A stretch of 64,000 nt of DNA. It comes from Lederbergia citrisecunda. GTDB taxonomy: Bacteria > Bacillota > Bacilli > Bacillales > Bacillaceae_C. The position numbers were made by a program, and so were the translations under genes. Location: assembly GCF_018343695.1 (NCBI RefSeq), contig NZ_JAGYPJ010000001.1, positions 2,137,481 to 2,201,480 on the forward strand, given 5' to 3'. This document shows, in pieces, positions 43,945 through 53,489 of the stretch (its first letter is position 1; each line of letters starts with the position of its first letter). The notes beneath the pieces are model-generated. The model had not been told where the DNA came from and did no database searches. It worked only from the letters and a program-made list of their open reading frames with translations.

Positions 43945-44205
43945 TTAATATCCATACGGTGCTCCATAAGGTCCAGGTGCTCCGTATGCACCATAGCCAT
44001 AAGGTACAGGTGGCACGCCTCCATAGCCATATGGCGCGATTGGTGGATAAGCGATGATAGGACGCGGACGGGAAAATGCACTGACAAGTCCTCCGGCTAT
44101 ACCCCCACCAATCAATCCTCCAAAAAAGCCACCTACGAGAGGAGCGGCAAACAACCCAAAAAAGCGTTCATCGGCATAAGGTGCAGGGCCGCGATAATAC
44201 ATCAT
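43945..44205 (-). CDS. Gly/Pro/Tyr-rich small protein, unknown function
   Basis: An 86-residue protein: a glycine-rich hydrophobic centre (PLVGGFFGGLIGGGIAGGLV, about 22-41) and a tail of short PYGYG/YGAPGP repeats. Composition resembles small spore-coat or cell-surface proteins of Bacillus. ATG after AGGAGGTTG. No known domain. Confidence 0.7.
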   Translation of the reverse strand: MMYYRGPAPYADERFFGLFAAPLVGGFFGGLIGGGIAGGLVSAFSRPRPIIAYPPIAPYGYGGVPPVPYGYGAYGAPGPYGAPYGY

Positions 44206-44314
44206 TTATTAGCAACCTCCTTTGTCTCTAAACAAATGCCCTTCTATATCTATTTATGCGACAAAGGGCTATAAGGCATGGGCAAATGAGAAATAACATC
44301 ACTTATTTTAACTA

Positions 44315-45820
44315 TTATTCTTTTTCAAGATCAAAATTTTCAACAAACAACGCTAATGTTCGAGCCATCACTCCTGTGGCTCCTGCAGGACCTAAATCAT
44401 GATCGGCATTAATTGTAGCTGTTCCAGCTATGTCTAAATGCACCCATGGTGTGTCTTCCACAAATTCTCCAATGAATGCTCCTCCCATGATTGCATGTCC
44501 TTCTCTACCTGGAGAATTATTTAAATCAGCAACTTTACTGCTGCGTACTCTTTCCTTATCTTTTTCTGTGTAAGGAAGTCGCCAAATGAATTCTCCTACT
44601 TCGGAAGAGGCTTCCAATACCTTTTCAAATAGAGCTTCATCATTTGTAAGAGCACCTGTTTTATCAAGACCAAGTGCAACAATGACTCCACCTGTAAGAG
44701 TAGCAACATCCACTAAATAGTCAGCTCCGTGATGTTTTGCGTAAGTGATAGCATCTGCCAACACAAGTCTACCTTCTGCATCTGTGTTTAACACTTCAAT
44801 CGTTTTGCCACTAAATGAAGTGATGACATCATCTGGTTTAAAAGCATTTCCGCTGATCATATTGTCAGTTGTTGGAATAACTGCAACAACATTTTGCTTC
44901 GGACGAAGATTTCCGATAATCTCCATCGCGCCTAATACCGCAGCCGCTCCTCCCATATCTGTCTTCATGCCGACGATACCGTCTTTTGGCTTTATTGAAT
45001 ATCCACCAGTATCAAATGTAATCCCTTTTCCAACGAGCCCAATAACATCTTTCCATTCATCTTTCCCTTGATACTTTAAGACAATCATATAAGGTGGTTC
45101 GCTTGATCCTTGATTAACCGCTAAAAAAGCTCCCATTCCTAGCTTTTCAATTTCATCTTTATTTAAAATTTCTACTTCAAATGAATGCTTTTCACCCAAA
45201 GTCTTTGCGTATTGGGCAAGATCACTTGCTTTCAACATATTACCAGGCAAGTTTACGAGTGTTCTAGCTGAATTCGTTCCTTCTCCATAAAAGCTACCCA
45301 CTTCAGCTGCAAGTTTGATTTCATCTTCGCTAGCATTCGTAAAGATCTTAATCGTTTCAATCTTGATTTCTGGTTCATTTGATTTCTGTTTATAATCTTG
45401 AAATCGATATGAACCCATTATGTATGCTTCACTAAACGCAAGGGCTGCCTCATCTTCTGAAGCCTTTTCAGAAACAAATGTATCAAGTGCAATAGCCAAA
45501 TTGCTTAGGCGCATCCCCACCAACTTTTTACTTGCTGATCCAAATACATCCTTCAATTTTGTATAACTTGCATCTTTTTCCTTCCCAAGACCAACAAAAA
45601 CGATTCGTTTGACATTGGATTTACCTAAACTATGGATAATGTTAACTGATTTATATTTTGCAGAAATGTCCCCTGATTTAACTAGCTCTGTTAATTCCCC
45701 ATCAAAAATATCATCTAATTGTTCAAGTATTCCAGTAAATTTTTCCGGCTTTTCAAAAAGACCTACAATTAAACATTCTTCATTGCTTTCAAAAGGATTT
45801 CCATTCAATATTTTTAACAT
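44315..45820 (-). CDS. pepA: Leucyl aminopeptidase (M17)
   Basis: A 501-residue cytosolic metallo-aminopeptidase that removes N-terminal residues from peptides. The catalytic half has [15 protein letters not shown] near 262, [15 protein letters not shown] near 282 and the M17 signature [13 protein letters not shown] near 345; these supply the two-metal ligands and catalytic Lys/Arg. Length and placement next to yuiD match B. subtilis YuiE. ATG after AGAGGTGAAG. Single leftward gene. Confidence 0.96.
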   Translation of the reverse strand: MLKILNGNPFESNEECLIVGLFEKPEKFTGILEQLDDIFDGELTELVKSGDISAKYKSVNIIHSLGKSNVKRIVFVGLGKEKDASYTKLKDVFGSASKKLVGMRLSNLAIALDTFVSEKASEDEAALAFSEAYIMGSYRFQDYKQKSNEPEIKIETIKIFTNASEDEIKLAAEVGSFYGEGTNSARTLVNLPGNMLKASDLAQYAKTLGEKHSFEVEILNKDEIEKLGMGAFLAVNQGSSEPPYMIVLKYQGKDEWKDVIGLVGKGITFDTGGYSIKPKDGIVGMKTDMGGAAAVLGAMEIIGNLRPKQNVVAVIPTTDNMISGNAFKPDDVITSFSGKTIEVLNTDAEGRLVLADAITYAKHHGADYLVDVATLTGGVIVALGLDKTGALTNDEALFEKVLEASSEVGEFIWRLPYTEKDKERVRSSKVADLNNSPGREGHAIMGGAFIGEFVEDTPWVHLDIAGTATINADHDLGPAGATGVMARTLALFVENFDLEKE

Positions 45821-46080
45821 CCTACTTCACCTCTATATAAATTATAAATGAAAAAATCATATATTTCGAGTATCGAAAGTTTTTTCAAGGGATATTGTTA
45901 TACATGCATATTAATCTCCACACCAGCCGCTCGTTTTCCACGAACTGCACTCGACTCTTAGACGCTGTGACGCTGCAGGGTCTCCTTACAAAAACCTTTA
46001 AGAAAATAACGCATGATTTTTTAGATTATTTTGTGGTATTATAAATGGAACCGTTGCAACTATGTGAAAGGATGTTACGA

Positions 46081-46569
46081 ATGGAGTTTCTGCATAATTT
46101 CCCCTTTTGGGCTGCTATCACAGCTATATTCTTTGCGCAATTTGTTAAAGTGCCCTTGCAATTCATGATAACAAAAAAGTTAGATTGGTCACTAATCACT
46201 TCTACAGGGGGAATGCCAAGTTCTCATTCAGCAGGAGTGACAGCTTTAACCACGAGTGTTGCACTTGATGAAGGTTTAGGATCAACCCTTTTTGCAGTAT
46301 CTGCCATTTTTGCCATCATCGTTATGTTCGATGCAACGGGTGTCAGAAGACAAGCCGGTGAACAAGCGGTTGTACTCAATAGACTTTCCCTTGATTTTCA
46401 AAAAATGATATCAGATATACACGATTGGCAAGGAAAAACACATAAAGAAAAGCAAATGGAATTTAAAAAGTTAAAAGAATTATTAGGCCATAAACCAGTT
46501 GAAGTATTTTTTGGAGGCTTAACAGGAGTTCTTTGGGCATTGATTCTTCATAAATTATTGATTGTATAA
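46081..46569 (+). CDS. yuiD: YuiD family membrane protein (DUF212, PAP2-like)
   Basis: A 162-residue membrane protein with about four helices. The GGMPSSHSAGVTAL and FDATGVRRQAGEQA motifs are those of the DUF212/divergent PAP2 family, suggesting a phosphatase-like active site, though activity is unproven. I choose the ATG at 46081, 9 nt after GAAAGG; an upstream in-frame ATG at 46045 has no ribosome site. Divergent from pepA. Confidence 0.92.
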   Translation: MEFLHNFPFWAAITAIFFAQFVKVPLQFMITKKLDWSLITSTGGMPSSHSAGVTALTTSVALDEGLGSTLFAVSAIFAIIVMFDATGVRRQAGEQAVVLNRLSLDFQKMISDIHDWQGKTHKEKQMEFKKLKELLGHKPVEVFFGGLTGVLWALILHKLLIV

Positions 46570-46571
46570 AG

Positions 46572-46608
46572 AAAAAGAAGCGGGAAAGCGAGTCCGCTTC
46601 TTTTTCTT
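46572..46608 (+). terminator. Terminator between yuiD and yuiC
   Basis: GAAGCGG and CCGCTTC flanked by AAAAA and TTTTTC; serves the convergent yuiC gene as well. Confidence 0.8.
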
Positions 46609-47316
46609 TTATTGATCATTATTTTTTAAAAATTTTTGGCGAAACACCTGCATTGTCTCGTTTTCATTTAATGCAATCAAATCTTTTTCAGTTAAAGTAC
46701 CGTTACCTTTTTGAATAATATATACATTTAGTTTTCGTTTTCCCCATTCTTTAAATACTTGCTCTACTGTTTCGTAATACAAATCAATTGTATTTCCTTT
46801 AATGGCTGATCCGGTGTCGGCTACTACACCATATCCATAGTCAGGGATATATAAAATCGTCCCTAGCGGAAAAACACTAGTATCTGCAGCAATGGTGGAG
46901 TATAAATCTCTTTTAACTTTTACACCCGAATAGGTTATACCATATTGTGGATGACCGGGACTTTTACCGGTAGATTCTACCCCGGCAGTATACCCCGTTG
47001 CAATTACTTTCACAGTAGGATATTGAGACCAATCTTCATCTTCCAGCGACTTCAGTTCACTCGTTTTAATGGAACTAGCCTCATATGTAAATTGTTCCTC
47101 AACGGAATGATATAATTTTTTCAATGAAAATCGCCTTTCATTTATATGCGGAAAAACGAAAAACCTTTTTTCAAATTCATTGATTATGCTCGGTGTTGCC
47201 TTAGCCGCAAATGTTCTCGCATTCATTCCAGTAATAGATTCCAATGTTGTTAATAATGCTCCAATCAATAGAACGATCATCATAATTCGTTTGCCTGTCT
47301 GTTTAACGTATAACAT
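46609..47316 (-). CDS. yuiC: 3D-domain protein YuiC
   Basis: A 235-residue exported protein: membrane anchor or signal at about 11-28, a linker, and a C-terminal 3D domain (named for three Asp). [20 protein letters not shown] near 120 and [16 protein letters not shown] near 185 carry the conserved acidic residues. Related domains cut glycan strands (MltA-like, stationary-phase Sps proteins), so it probably acts on peptidoglycan. Start at the ATG after AGGAGTG at 47316; the upstream extension has no ribosome site. Confidence 0.9.
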   Translation of the reverse strand: MLYVKQTGKRIMMIVLLIGALLTTLESITGMNARTFAAKATPSIINEFEKRFFVFPHINERRFSLKKLYHSVEEQFTYEASSIKTSELKSLEDEDWSQYPTVKVIATGYTAGVESTGKSPGHPQYGITYSGVKVKRDLYSTIAADTSVFPLGTILYIPDYGYGVVADTGSAIKGNTIDLYYETVEQVFKEWGKRKLNVYIIQKGNGTLTEKDLIALNENETMQVFRQKFLKNNDQ

Positions 47317-47420
47317 CCATACACTCCTCTCAAAAATAATACTTTCCCATTTTGAGAGGAAATATTCCTTTTGTGTTAAAAATGCTGAAAATTCGTATAA
47401 CGGAAAACAAAAAATAAAAA

Positions 47421-47441
47421 AGACTTTCAAAATGAAAGTCT
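47421..47441 (-). terminator. Terminator of yuiB
   Basis: AGACTTTC and GAAAGTCT with a 5-nt loop, directly after the yuiB stop; CTTTTTTATTTTTTG follows on the minus strand. Confidence 0.8.
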
Positions 47442-47765
47442 CTAAAACATTCTATATCCTTTGGCACGAAGTACTCGCATCGTCACTCCGGAAACAATGG
47501 CACCAAACAGTCCACTCGCTAATATGGCAATATCAGCAGGAGCCAGTTCGGAAAGACTGTTTCCTAAACTTGTGAAAGAAGCACGAGCATTTGTAAAATA
47601 CTCACTAAAATCGACTTTGTCTATTATTAAAATAGCAATGATTGGATAGATGACCGCCATAATCCAAGTCATGCGCAGAAGCATGTTTAATAAAAATCCA
47701 ATGCCAAAAAATAAAACAAAGAACAAGAGCATTGATATGATTAAAACTGGAATCGTCATTGGCAC
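47442..47765 (-). CDS. yuiB: YuiB family membrane protein
   Basis: A small membrane protein (107 residues from GTG 47765) with three hydrophobic segments ([33 protein letters not shown] and [15 protein letters not shown]). Recognised from sequence and its position between yuiC and yumB, as in B. subtilis. GTG at 47765 is about 9 nt from AAGGGGGG; an ATG two codons later or one at 47801 are alternatives. Function unknown. I did not find the small yuiA gene next to it. Confidence 0.82.
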   Translation of the reverse strand: MPMTIPVLIISMLLFFVLFFGIGFLLNMLLRMTWIMAVIYPIIAILIIDKVDFSEYFTNARASFTSLGNSLSELAPADIAILASGLFGAIVSGVTMRVLRAKGYRMF

Positions 47766-47979
47766 GGATAGTTTCCCCCCTTGATTTTGCACTATGTCCA
47801 AGTCTACTAGATGAAAGAAATACCGTCAATCAAGATATTGAGGCAATTTTATGACGATTTATATAAAAAACGGAAGCGATTTTTCGTCGGAGTAAAAGTC
47901 CACAGGTGTGGCGATTTTTGTGGACGTTCCTTTTCCGTCCTAAGCCTTGAGATTAAGGAATCACAAGAGTCAGATAGGA

Positions 47980-48056
47980 CCTGTCGATGCTGACTTATCG
48001 TATGCAAAGGACAAGAAGTTTGCTAATCAACAGACGCTGGATCTGGACAGTGAAAA
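47980..48056 (-). repeat. Dispersed intergenic repeat copy
   Basis: Minus strand: TAGCAAACTTCTTGTCCTTT, GCATACGATAAGTCAGCATC. Nearly the same as TAGCAAACTTCTTGTCCTTC, TCCCTACGATAAGTCAACATC at 61071-61111. It fills much of the 374-bp yuiB-yumB gap; nothing else is visible there except a terminator at 48096-48126. Confidence 0.6.
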
Positions 48057-48095
48057 TCTAGAAATTTACTTTCTCATCTTTCAAAAAAAAGAAAA

Positions 48096-48126
48096 AAGGC
48101 AGAATCAATTAATAGACTCCGCCTTT
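48096..48126 (-). terminator. Terminator of yumB
   Basis: AAAGGCAGAATC and GACTCCGCCTTT pair imperfectly; CTTTTTTCTTTTTTTTG follows on the minus strand. Confidence 0.65.
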
Positions 48127-48139
48127 CATTGAAATTATT

Positions 48140-49357
48140 TTATATTAAGTTGAATTTTCCTTTTTTCAATGTAAGTGGTACTCCGCCAATCATATACAAT
48201 GCACGATTGTCGATCATTTTTTTCATGAATGATGCTTTGGAGCCAGTTACTTTCTTTCCAAATACTACACCGATTGCATCGTCGTCACCTAGTGAACATA
48301 CGGTACCTTTGTTATCAAAAGTAAATGATTCTAAATGCGTGTTCCCTTTGACTAATCTTGCAATATTTCTTGCAACCAATTCACCTTGTTGCATTGCAAT
48401 TTGAGCTGTCGGTGGATATGGACGATTAATTTCTTCATTGATGACAAGTGAACAATCACCGATAACAAATACATCGGATAGTCCTGGCGCACGTAAATCT
48501 GGATCTACTTTTACACGTCCGCGCATGTTTTCAAATTCAGAAGCTTCAATGATTGGGTTTCCTCGAACACCCGCTGCCCAAATAACCGTTTCAGCTTTAA
48601 TTTCTTCAGTTTCATCTTCGCCCTTTGCAACGATGATTCCTTCTGGTGTAGCTTCTTTAATTGCAGTACCAATCTTAAATTCAATGCCTTTTTTCTCTAA
48701 ATGAGCCATTGCATACTTAACAAGCTCAGGATCAAAACCAGGCAAAGCAGATGGAGCAGCTTCTACACAAATTACTCGTACTAGCTTTTGATCAATATCA
48801 TATTCTTTGCATAGTTCTGGAACTCTGTTTCCGAGTTCTCCTAAAAATTCGATGCCTGTAAAACCAGCACCACCAACAATGATTGTTAGACGATTAGGGT
48901 TTTTAACTTCTTCCGCCTTATATGTAGCAAATTGATATTCAATATGCTCACGAATTTGACGTGCTGCATTAACATTGACAATCGAGAATGCATATTTGTC
49001 CAAACCTTGAATACCGAAAGTTTCAGAAGCTCCACCAAGGGATACAACTAAATAATCATAATCTAGTTCACCATTATCTAGGATGACTTTTTTCGCTTGA
49101 TGATCGACTTTTAAAGCGGTTGCTTGAACAAAATCTACTTTGCTTCGATCGATTACATCTTTAACATCATAGCGAACACGGTCATGATGAAGTGTACCGG
49201 CAGAAGCTTCATGGAGCCATGTAGTTTCGTAGTGGTAATCATTTTTGTTTACTAAAACGATGTCAGCTTCGTTATTTCCAAGCTGTTTTTGCAGTCGGGT
49301 AACTGTCATTAATCCCCCGTAACCAGCACCTAGTACAACAATTTTGGGCCTCTTCAT
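48140..49357 (-). CDS. yumB: Type II NADH dehydrogenase-like oxidoreductase
   Basis: A 405-residue FAD/NAD oxidoreductase. FAD loop [20 protein letters not shown] near 6-25, NAD loop [15 protein letters not shown] near 163-177, and the FAD site FVIGDCSLV near 306. Length and order (yuiB-yumB-yumC) match B. subtilis YumB, an Ndh paralogue that passes electrons from NADH to menaquinone at the membrane. ATG in MKRPKIVVL after GGTGG. A Rex-like palindrome lies 75-95 bp upstream. Confidence 0.92.
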   Translation of the reverse strand: MKRPKIVVLGAGYGGLMTVTRLQKQLGNNEADIVLVNKNDYHYETTWLHEASAGTLHHDRVRYDVKDVIDRSKVDFVQATALKVDHQAKKVILDNGELDYDYLVVSLGGASETFGIQGLDKYAFSIVNVNAARQIREHIEYQFATYKAEEVKNPNRLTIIVGGAGFTGIEFLGELGNRVPELCKEYDIDQKLVRVICVEAAPSALPGFDPELVKYAMAHLEKKGIEFKIGTAIKEATPEGIIVAKGEDETEEIKAETVIWAAGVRGNPIIEASEFENMRGRVKVDPDLRAPGLSDVFVIGDCSLVINEEINRPYPPTAQIAMQQGELVARNIARLVKGNTHLESFTFDNKGTVCSLGDDDAIGVVFGKKVTGSKASFMKKMIDNRALYMIGGVPLTLKKGKFNLI

Positions 49358-49679
49358 AATATACACTTCCACCTTTGCAACATATTATTAATAGTTTGTA
49401 CGGGAATAAAATTATAATGTTATAAGTGCTTAATGTGATTGACTTCACGTACAACACAAAAAAAAAGCCAGAAAAATGTCATAAATTATTAACATCTCTT
49501 TTACATTATATGCTTTTCTACTTCTTTTTCAAGCAATTTTGATTAAAAACGAAAATTGGCAAAATTCAAAAATTTATCCGATGAATTAATTGTATGTTTG
49601 TATCAAAATATTAGGATTATGTACGATTCATTCGTATGTGATATGATGTGAAAGATGGATTTTATAGGAGGGATTTTCT
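49358..49679. other. Divergent yumB/yumC intergenic region
   Basis: 322 bp, AT-rich, holding the promoters of both genes and a Rex-like site at 49432-49451. No small gene or riboswitch seen. Confidence 0.5.
49432..49451. promoter_or_regulatory. Possible Rex-binding site upstream of yumB
   Basis: AATGTGATTGACTTCACGTA contains GTGA-N6-TCAC, the core layout of the Rex operator (TTGTGAAN4TTCACAA). Rex senses NADH/NAD+ and is known to control ndh in B. subtilis. The outer TTG/CAA positions are not matched, so this is tentative. Confidence 0.35.
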
Positions 49680-50678
49680 TTGAAAGAAGATCAAAAAATA
49701 TATGATATAACCATTTTAGGAGGAGGGCCAACAGGTCTGTTTACCGCTTTTTACGGAGGCATGAGAGATGCCAGCGTGAAAATAATAGAAAGTCTTCCAC
49801 AGCTAGGTGGTCAGCTTTCTACCCTTTATCCTGAAAAGTATATATATGATGTAGCGGGTTTTCCAAAAGTAAAAGCCCAGGAACTTGTTAATAATTTAAC
49901 AAAGCAGATGTCTATGTTTTCCCCAACCGTTTGTCTAGGACAAGCCGTTACGAATGTGGAAAAATTAGAAGATGGGACGTTTAAACTCACTTCTAATGAG
50001 GAAATTCATTATTCCAAAACAATTATTATCACCGCCGGTATTGGAGCTTTTCAACCTCGCCGCCTTGAAATAGAGTCTGCTTTAAAATACGAAGGTAAAA
50101 ATCTGCACTATTTTATAGATGATATGCAAAAGTTTGCTGGGCAGAGAGTTGCCATTCTTGGAGGCGGTGACTCAGCGGTCGATTGGGCTCTCATGCTTGA
50201 ACCGATTGCGGAAAAAGTTACATTGATTCACCGTCGTGATAAGTTCCGTGCACACGAGAGCAGCGTCGTTCAATTACAGAATTCTAAAGTAGAAATTCTT
50301 ACTCCTTTTGTAGCTTCTAGTCTTAATTGTGATGACGAAGCAATAACAGAACTTTTGCTGGAAGAAGTAAAAGGAGAAAGAAAAATTTCCGTAGAACTTG
50401 ATTCATTAATCGTGAATTATGGATTCGTTTCTTCACTTGGCCCTATTAAAGACTGGGGATTGGATATTGAAAAAAATTCAATCGTTGTAAACAGCAGAAT
50501 GGAAACAAATATTCCTGGAATATATGCAGCTGGTGACATTACCACATACCCAGGAAAAGTAAAATTAATCGCAACCGGGTTCGGTGAAGCCCCAACGGCG
50601 GTAAGCAATGCAAAAGCATATATTGATCCGAAAGCACGCTTGCAGCCGATGCATAGTACATCATTGTTTGATCAGTGA
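49680..50678 (+). CDS. yumC: Ferredoxin/flavodoxin-NADP+ reductase
   Basis: A 332-residue thioredoxin-reductase-like FNR. FAD loop [19 protein letters not shown] (11-29), NADP loop [17 protein letters not shown] near 157, and [25 protein letters not shown] near 281. It lacks the CxxC of thioredoxin reductases, as YumC does. It reduces ferredoxin or flavodoxin with NADPH. The start is TTG after GGAGGGA. The terminator lies just beyond the stop. Confidence 0.95.
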   Translation: MKEDQKIYDITILGGGPTGLFTAFYGGMRDASVKIIESLPQLGGQLSTLYPEKYIYDVAGFPKVKAQELVNNLTKQMSMFSPTVCLGQAVTNVEKLEDGTFKLTSNEEIHYSKTIIITAGIGAFQPRRLEIESALKYEGKNLHYFIDDMQKFAGQRVAILGGGDSAVDWALMLEPIAEKVTLIHRRDKFRAHESSVVQLQNSKVEILTPFVASSLNCDDEAITELLLEEVKGERKISVELDSLIVNYGFVSSLGPIKDWGLDIEKNSIVVNSRMETNIPGIYAAGDITTYPGKVKLIATGFGEAPTAVSNAKAYIDPKARLQPMHSTSLFDQ

Positions 50679-50683
50679 AAAAA

Positions 50684-50716
50684 CGGGGCCAGAAAAAGAT
50701 TCTGGCTCTTTTTTAA
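50684..50716 (+). terminator. Terminator of yumC
   Basis: GCCAGAA and TTCTGGC with a short loop, followed by TCTTTTTT. Confidence 0.8.
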
Positions 50717-50788
50717 ATCTCCCTTCTTCTTACGTGCTTTAATACATGTAAACAATCGTACAATAATTCTAATTTTTAACAGACGGAT

Positions 50789-51195
50789 TTTGAGGTCTTG
50801 AGGATGACGAATTTCGTAATTCAAAGACCCCAATACTCACTTTGAAGACTTGAGCGGTACGGATTCCGTGTTCCAACGACCTCAATAATGGCTTTGAAGC
50901 CTTAAACAGAATGGATTTCACACGCCAACGACCTCAATAACCCCTTTGAGGCCTTGAGCAGAACGGATTTCGCATTCCAACTACCTCAATAACCACTTTG
51001 AAGCCTTGAGCACTACGGATTTCGTACTCCAACAACCTCAATAACCCCTTTGAGGCCTTGACCAGTACGGATTTTGCATTCCAACAACCTCAATAAGCCC
51101 TTTGAGGCCTTGAGCAGAACGGATTTCGTACCCCAACGACCTCAATACGTACTTAGATGTCTTATCCATGACGGTTTTCGTGTACCAAGGACCAC
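50789..51195. repeat. 52-bp tandem repeat array, about 7.8 copies
   Basis: Units start with TTTGAGGCCTTGAG-like sequence at 50789, 50841, 50893, 50945, 50997, 51049, 51101 and 51153, exactly 52 bp apart; most end with CCAACGACCTCAATAA. At each unit junction CCTCAA and TTGAGG form a small hairpin around an 8-nt loop. 52 is not a multiple of three and no unit is translated usefully. Inner units are most alike; the outer ones are diverged. It lies between convergent yumC and yutM. Confidence 0.9.
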
Positions 51196-51210
51196 AAAGA
51201 TTCTCCGATA

Positions 51211-51258
51211 TACAAAAAAAAAGCCTCCTAATGTATTATTGAGATACATTAAGAAGCA
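51211..51258 (-). terminator. Terminator of yutM
   Basis: On the minus strand GCTTCTTAATGTAT and ATACATTAGGAGGC pair around a 7-nt loop, followed by TTTTTTTTT. Confidence 0.85.
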
Positions 51259-51298
51259 TTTTTACTAAACGAACGGATAATTTGTTAATCCTATTCGT

Positions 51299-51661
51299 TT
51301 AACATTTCTCCGGCGTACCTTGAACATTTGCTGTGCGGAAAGATGATCCGCATCCGCAAGAAACGAGGGCATTCGGATTGTCGATTGTAAAGCCTCCACC
51401 CATCAAGGATTGTTTATAATCTATAACCGTTCCTTTTAAAAGAGGAGCACTTTCATGATCTATGATAACAGGAATACCAAACTGTTCAAAGAATTCGTCG
51501 GTGGCTGATTTTTCGTGATCTAGGCTCATGCCGTATGATAAGCCGCTACAGCCACCACCATTAATGGAAAAACGAAAATATGCGTCTTCTTCTCCATTAT
51601 GTTTCATCATATCTTTTATTTGTAAAGCTGCGGCTTCTGTAAGTGTTATGGTTGTACTCAT
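51299..51661 (-). CDS. yutM: HesB/IscA-family iron-sulfur carrier
   Basis: A 120-residue A-type Fe-S carrier. The three conserved cysteines are Cys38 (GGGCSGLSYGM), Cys102 and Cys104 (SCGCGSSF), the usual C-x(n)-C-x-C spacing. It delivers clusters to target proteins. Length matches B. subtilis YutM. ATG in MSTTITLTEAA after AAGGAGTG; the longer frame upstream is not preceded by a ribosome site. yuzB lies upstream in the same direction. Confidence 0.93.
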   Translation of the reverse strand: MSTTITLTEAAALQIKDMMKHNGEEDAYFRFSINGGGCSGLSYGMSLDHEKSATDEFFEQFGIPVIIDHESAPLLKGTVIDYKQSLMGGGFTIDNPNALVSCGCGSSFRTANVQGTPEKC

Positions 51662-51726
51662 ATGTGCACTCCTTTCATCAAGCTTATACATTAAGTATAT
51701 ACCTCTAATGCCATATTCTCAACCAA

Positions 51727-51963
51727 TTAAAACATTGGATTTTCTTCTATATATTGATAAATAGCTTTAACAAGCAGTTCAGGAGTTTCCCCTGTTACGA
51801 CCTCACCATTTACGAGCGCATATAAACTTTCGGCACATAAATCACAATGATCAAGACAGCCATATTCCACAATATCCAAATTAGGATCTTCCTCTAACAC
51901 TTGTAAAGCTTCATATCCTCCACTACCTAAATTACTTATACAAAACTCGATAATTGGATTCAA
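51727..51963 (-). CDS. yuzB: YuzB family protein (DUF1450)
   Basis: A 78-residue protein, the family's exact length, beginning NPIIEFCISNLGSGGYEALQ and containing YGCLDHCDLCAES (C-x3-C-x2-C), which suggests metal or Fe-S binding. The start is TTG 51963 after CAGAGGTGATT. The open frame continues upstream to 52065 only because it runs into a dispersed repeat. It lies among Fe-S genes (yutM, yutI). Confidence 0.9.
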   Translation of the reverse strand: MNPIIEFCISNLGSGGYEALQVLEEDPNLDIVEYGCLDHCDLCAESLYALVNGEVVTGETPELLVKAIYQYIEENPMF

Positions 51964-51984
51964 AAAATCACCTCTGAATAAAAG

Positions 51985-52060
51985 CACAAGCTCCTTTCTC
52001 ATCGCGCCTATTGACTTTCGCAAAAGAAGCCTGCTGTCGATAGTCACTAGAGCCGGACAT
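51985..52060 (-). repeat. Dispersed intergenic repeat copy (degenerate)
   Basis: Minus strand includes GTCCGGCTCTAGTGACTATC, GACAGCAGG and AATAGGCGCGATGAG, ending GAGCTTGTGCTTTT. It keeps the order GTC-x-GCTC...CTATCGAC...GCTTTT of the copies at 60918-61200. Confidence 0.4.
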
Positions 52061-52065
52061 AACAA

Positions 52066-52112
52066 TATAATCCTACCCGTTTAGACTTTGATAGTCAAAG
52101 GGTAGGATTATA
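52066..52112. promoter_or_regulatory. Long palindrome in the yuzB/yutJ divergent region
   Basis: TATAATCCTACCC (52066-52078) and GGGTAGGATTATA (52100-52112) are perfect inverted repeats; inside, TTTAGACT and AGTCAAA pair with one bulge. There is no T tract on either strand, so it does not look like an ordinary terminator. It could be an operator or a leftover structure. Confidence 0.55.
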
Positions 52113-52281
52113 CTAAAGGGAATATTTGAAATTATCCCAAATGATTTATACTTTTTCTCGTATGTTGTATATAAAATGGGAATCAGCTATACTTTTACGT
52201 GGGATTAATTTCAATGTGCTATCATTATTAACATTTTCCTATTATTATTCTTCAAGTAGACGGCAAAAAGGGGATATTTTC

Positions 52282-53349
52282 ATGAAAAAATTAGTATTGC
52301 TCGGTGGAGGATATGGTAATATGCGTGTCTTGCGTGAATTACTGCCCAATCATCTTCCGGACGATGTAACAATCACACTAATAGACAGAGTGCCTTATCA
52401 TTCTTTAAAGACTGAGTACTATGCCCTCGCAGCTGGGACGATTTCAGACCAAGAAGTACGGGTAGCTTTTCCTGAGCATCCAAATTTAAATATTGTATAT
52501 GGTGAAGTAACGGGAATCGACTTAGAAAAAAAAGAAATTCTTATGACTAATTCAGATAATGTTTCTTATGATGAACTGATTGTTGGATTAGGATGCGATG
52601 ATAAATTCCATAATATTCCTGGCGCAGATACATACACGTATAGTATTCAAACGATCGGAAAAGCACGAGATACGTATCAAAAACTAAACAATTTACCAGC
52701 TAATTCCATTGTTAGCATCGTTGGCGGAGGCTTGAGTGGTATTGAGCTTGCGAGTGAACTCCGGGAAAGCCGTCCAGATTTAATCATCAAACTATTTGAC
52801 CGTGGTAAAACAATTCTTTCATCTTTTCCGGAAAGAATAAGTCGCTACGTACAAAATTGGTTTAATATGAATGGCGTTGACGTTATTAATGAAGCAAATA
52901 TTACAAAAGTAGAAGATCAATTATTGTTCAATAACGATGAGCCTGTCCATACGGACGTTATCGTGTGGACAGCAGGGATTCAACCTAATAAGATTGTTCG
53001 TGAGTTAAATGTGGAAAAAGATAAGCAAGGAAGAGTAATTTTAACAAAATACCATAATATTCCCAATCGTGAAAATGTGTATGTTGTAGGGGATTGTGCC
53101 AGCCTTCCATATGCTCCAAGTGCACAACTAGCTGAAGGACAAGCGGAACAAATCGTTACAATCCTTACGAAACGTTGGGAAGGAGAAGAACTTCCTGAAG
53201 AAATGCCTACAATTAAATTGAAAGGTGTCCTTGGATCTCTTGGGAAAAAACAGGGATTTGGTTTAATGGCCGATCGTGCTATAACTGGAAGAATTGCAAG
53301 AATTCTTAAATCAGGTGTCCTTTGGATGTATAAGTTCCATAAAGGGTAA
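52282..53349 (+). CDS. yutJ: NADH dehydrogenase-like oxidoreductase YutJ
   Basis: A 355-residue FAD/NAD oxidoreductase of the Ndh group. FAD loop LVLLGGGYGNMRVLRELLP near the N-terminus, second loop VSIVGGGLSGIELASELRES near 147, and YVVGDCASLPYAPSAQLAEGQ near 274. Paralogue of yumB; physiological acceptor unknown. I choose the ATG at 52282 after AAAGGGGAT; the upstream extension is intergenic. Divergent from yuzB. Confidence 0.92.
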   Translation: MKKLVLLGGGYGNMRVLRELLPNHLPDDVTITLIDRVPYHSLKTEYYALAAGTISDQEVRVAFPEHPNLNIVYGEVTGIDLEKKEILMTNSDNVSYDELIVGLGCDDKFHNIPGADTYTYSIQTIGKARDTYQKLNNLPANSIVSIVGGGLSGIELASELRESRPDLIIKLFDRGKTILSSFPERISRYVQNWFNMNGVDVINEANITKVEDQLLFNNDEPVHTDVIVWTAGIQPNKIVRELNVEKDKQGRVILTKYHNIPNRENVYVVGDCASLPYAPSAQLAEGQAEQIVTILTKRWEGEELPEEMPTIKLKGVLGSLGKKQGFGLMADRAITGRIARILKSGVLWMYKFHKG

Positions 53350-53460
53350 ACAAAATTTTATGGACAGATAAACTTTCGAGGCGCGAAGCCTTCTGAGGAG
53401 TGAAGTTGCCGTATCCTTCCGAAGTGAGCGACGAAGAAACCGATCGTTTTCGAAAAATAT

Positions 53461-53489
53461 GAGGTCAGTCCTTACGTGGGACTGACCTC
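53461..53489 (-). terminator. Terminator overlapping the yuzD stop codon
   Basis: GAGGTCAGTCC and GGACTGACCTC form an 11-bp stem. On the minus strand the first arm encodes the last residues of YuzD (Glu-Val-Ser-Pro) and the stop lies in the loop; ATATTTTTC follows. Confidence 0.75.

Noticed and set aside
50789-51195. CRISPR array
   Set aside because: Whole 52-bp units repeat with gradual divergence; there are no unique spacers between identical repeats and no cas genes nearby.
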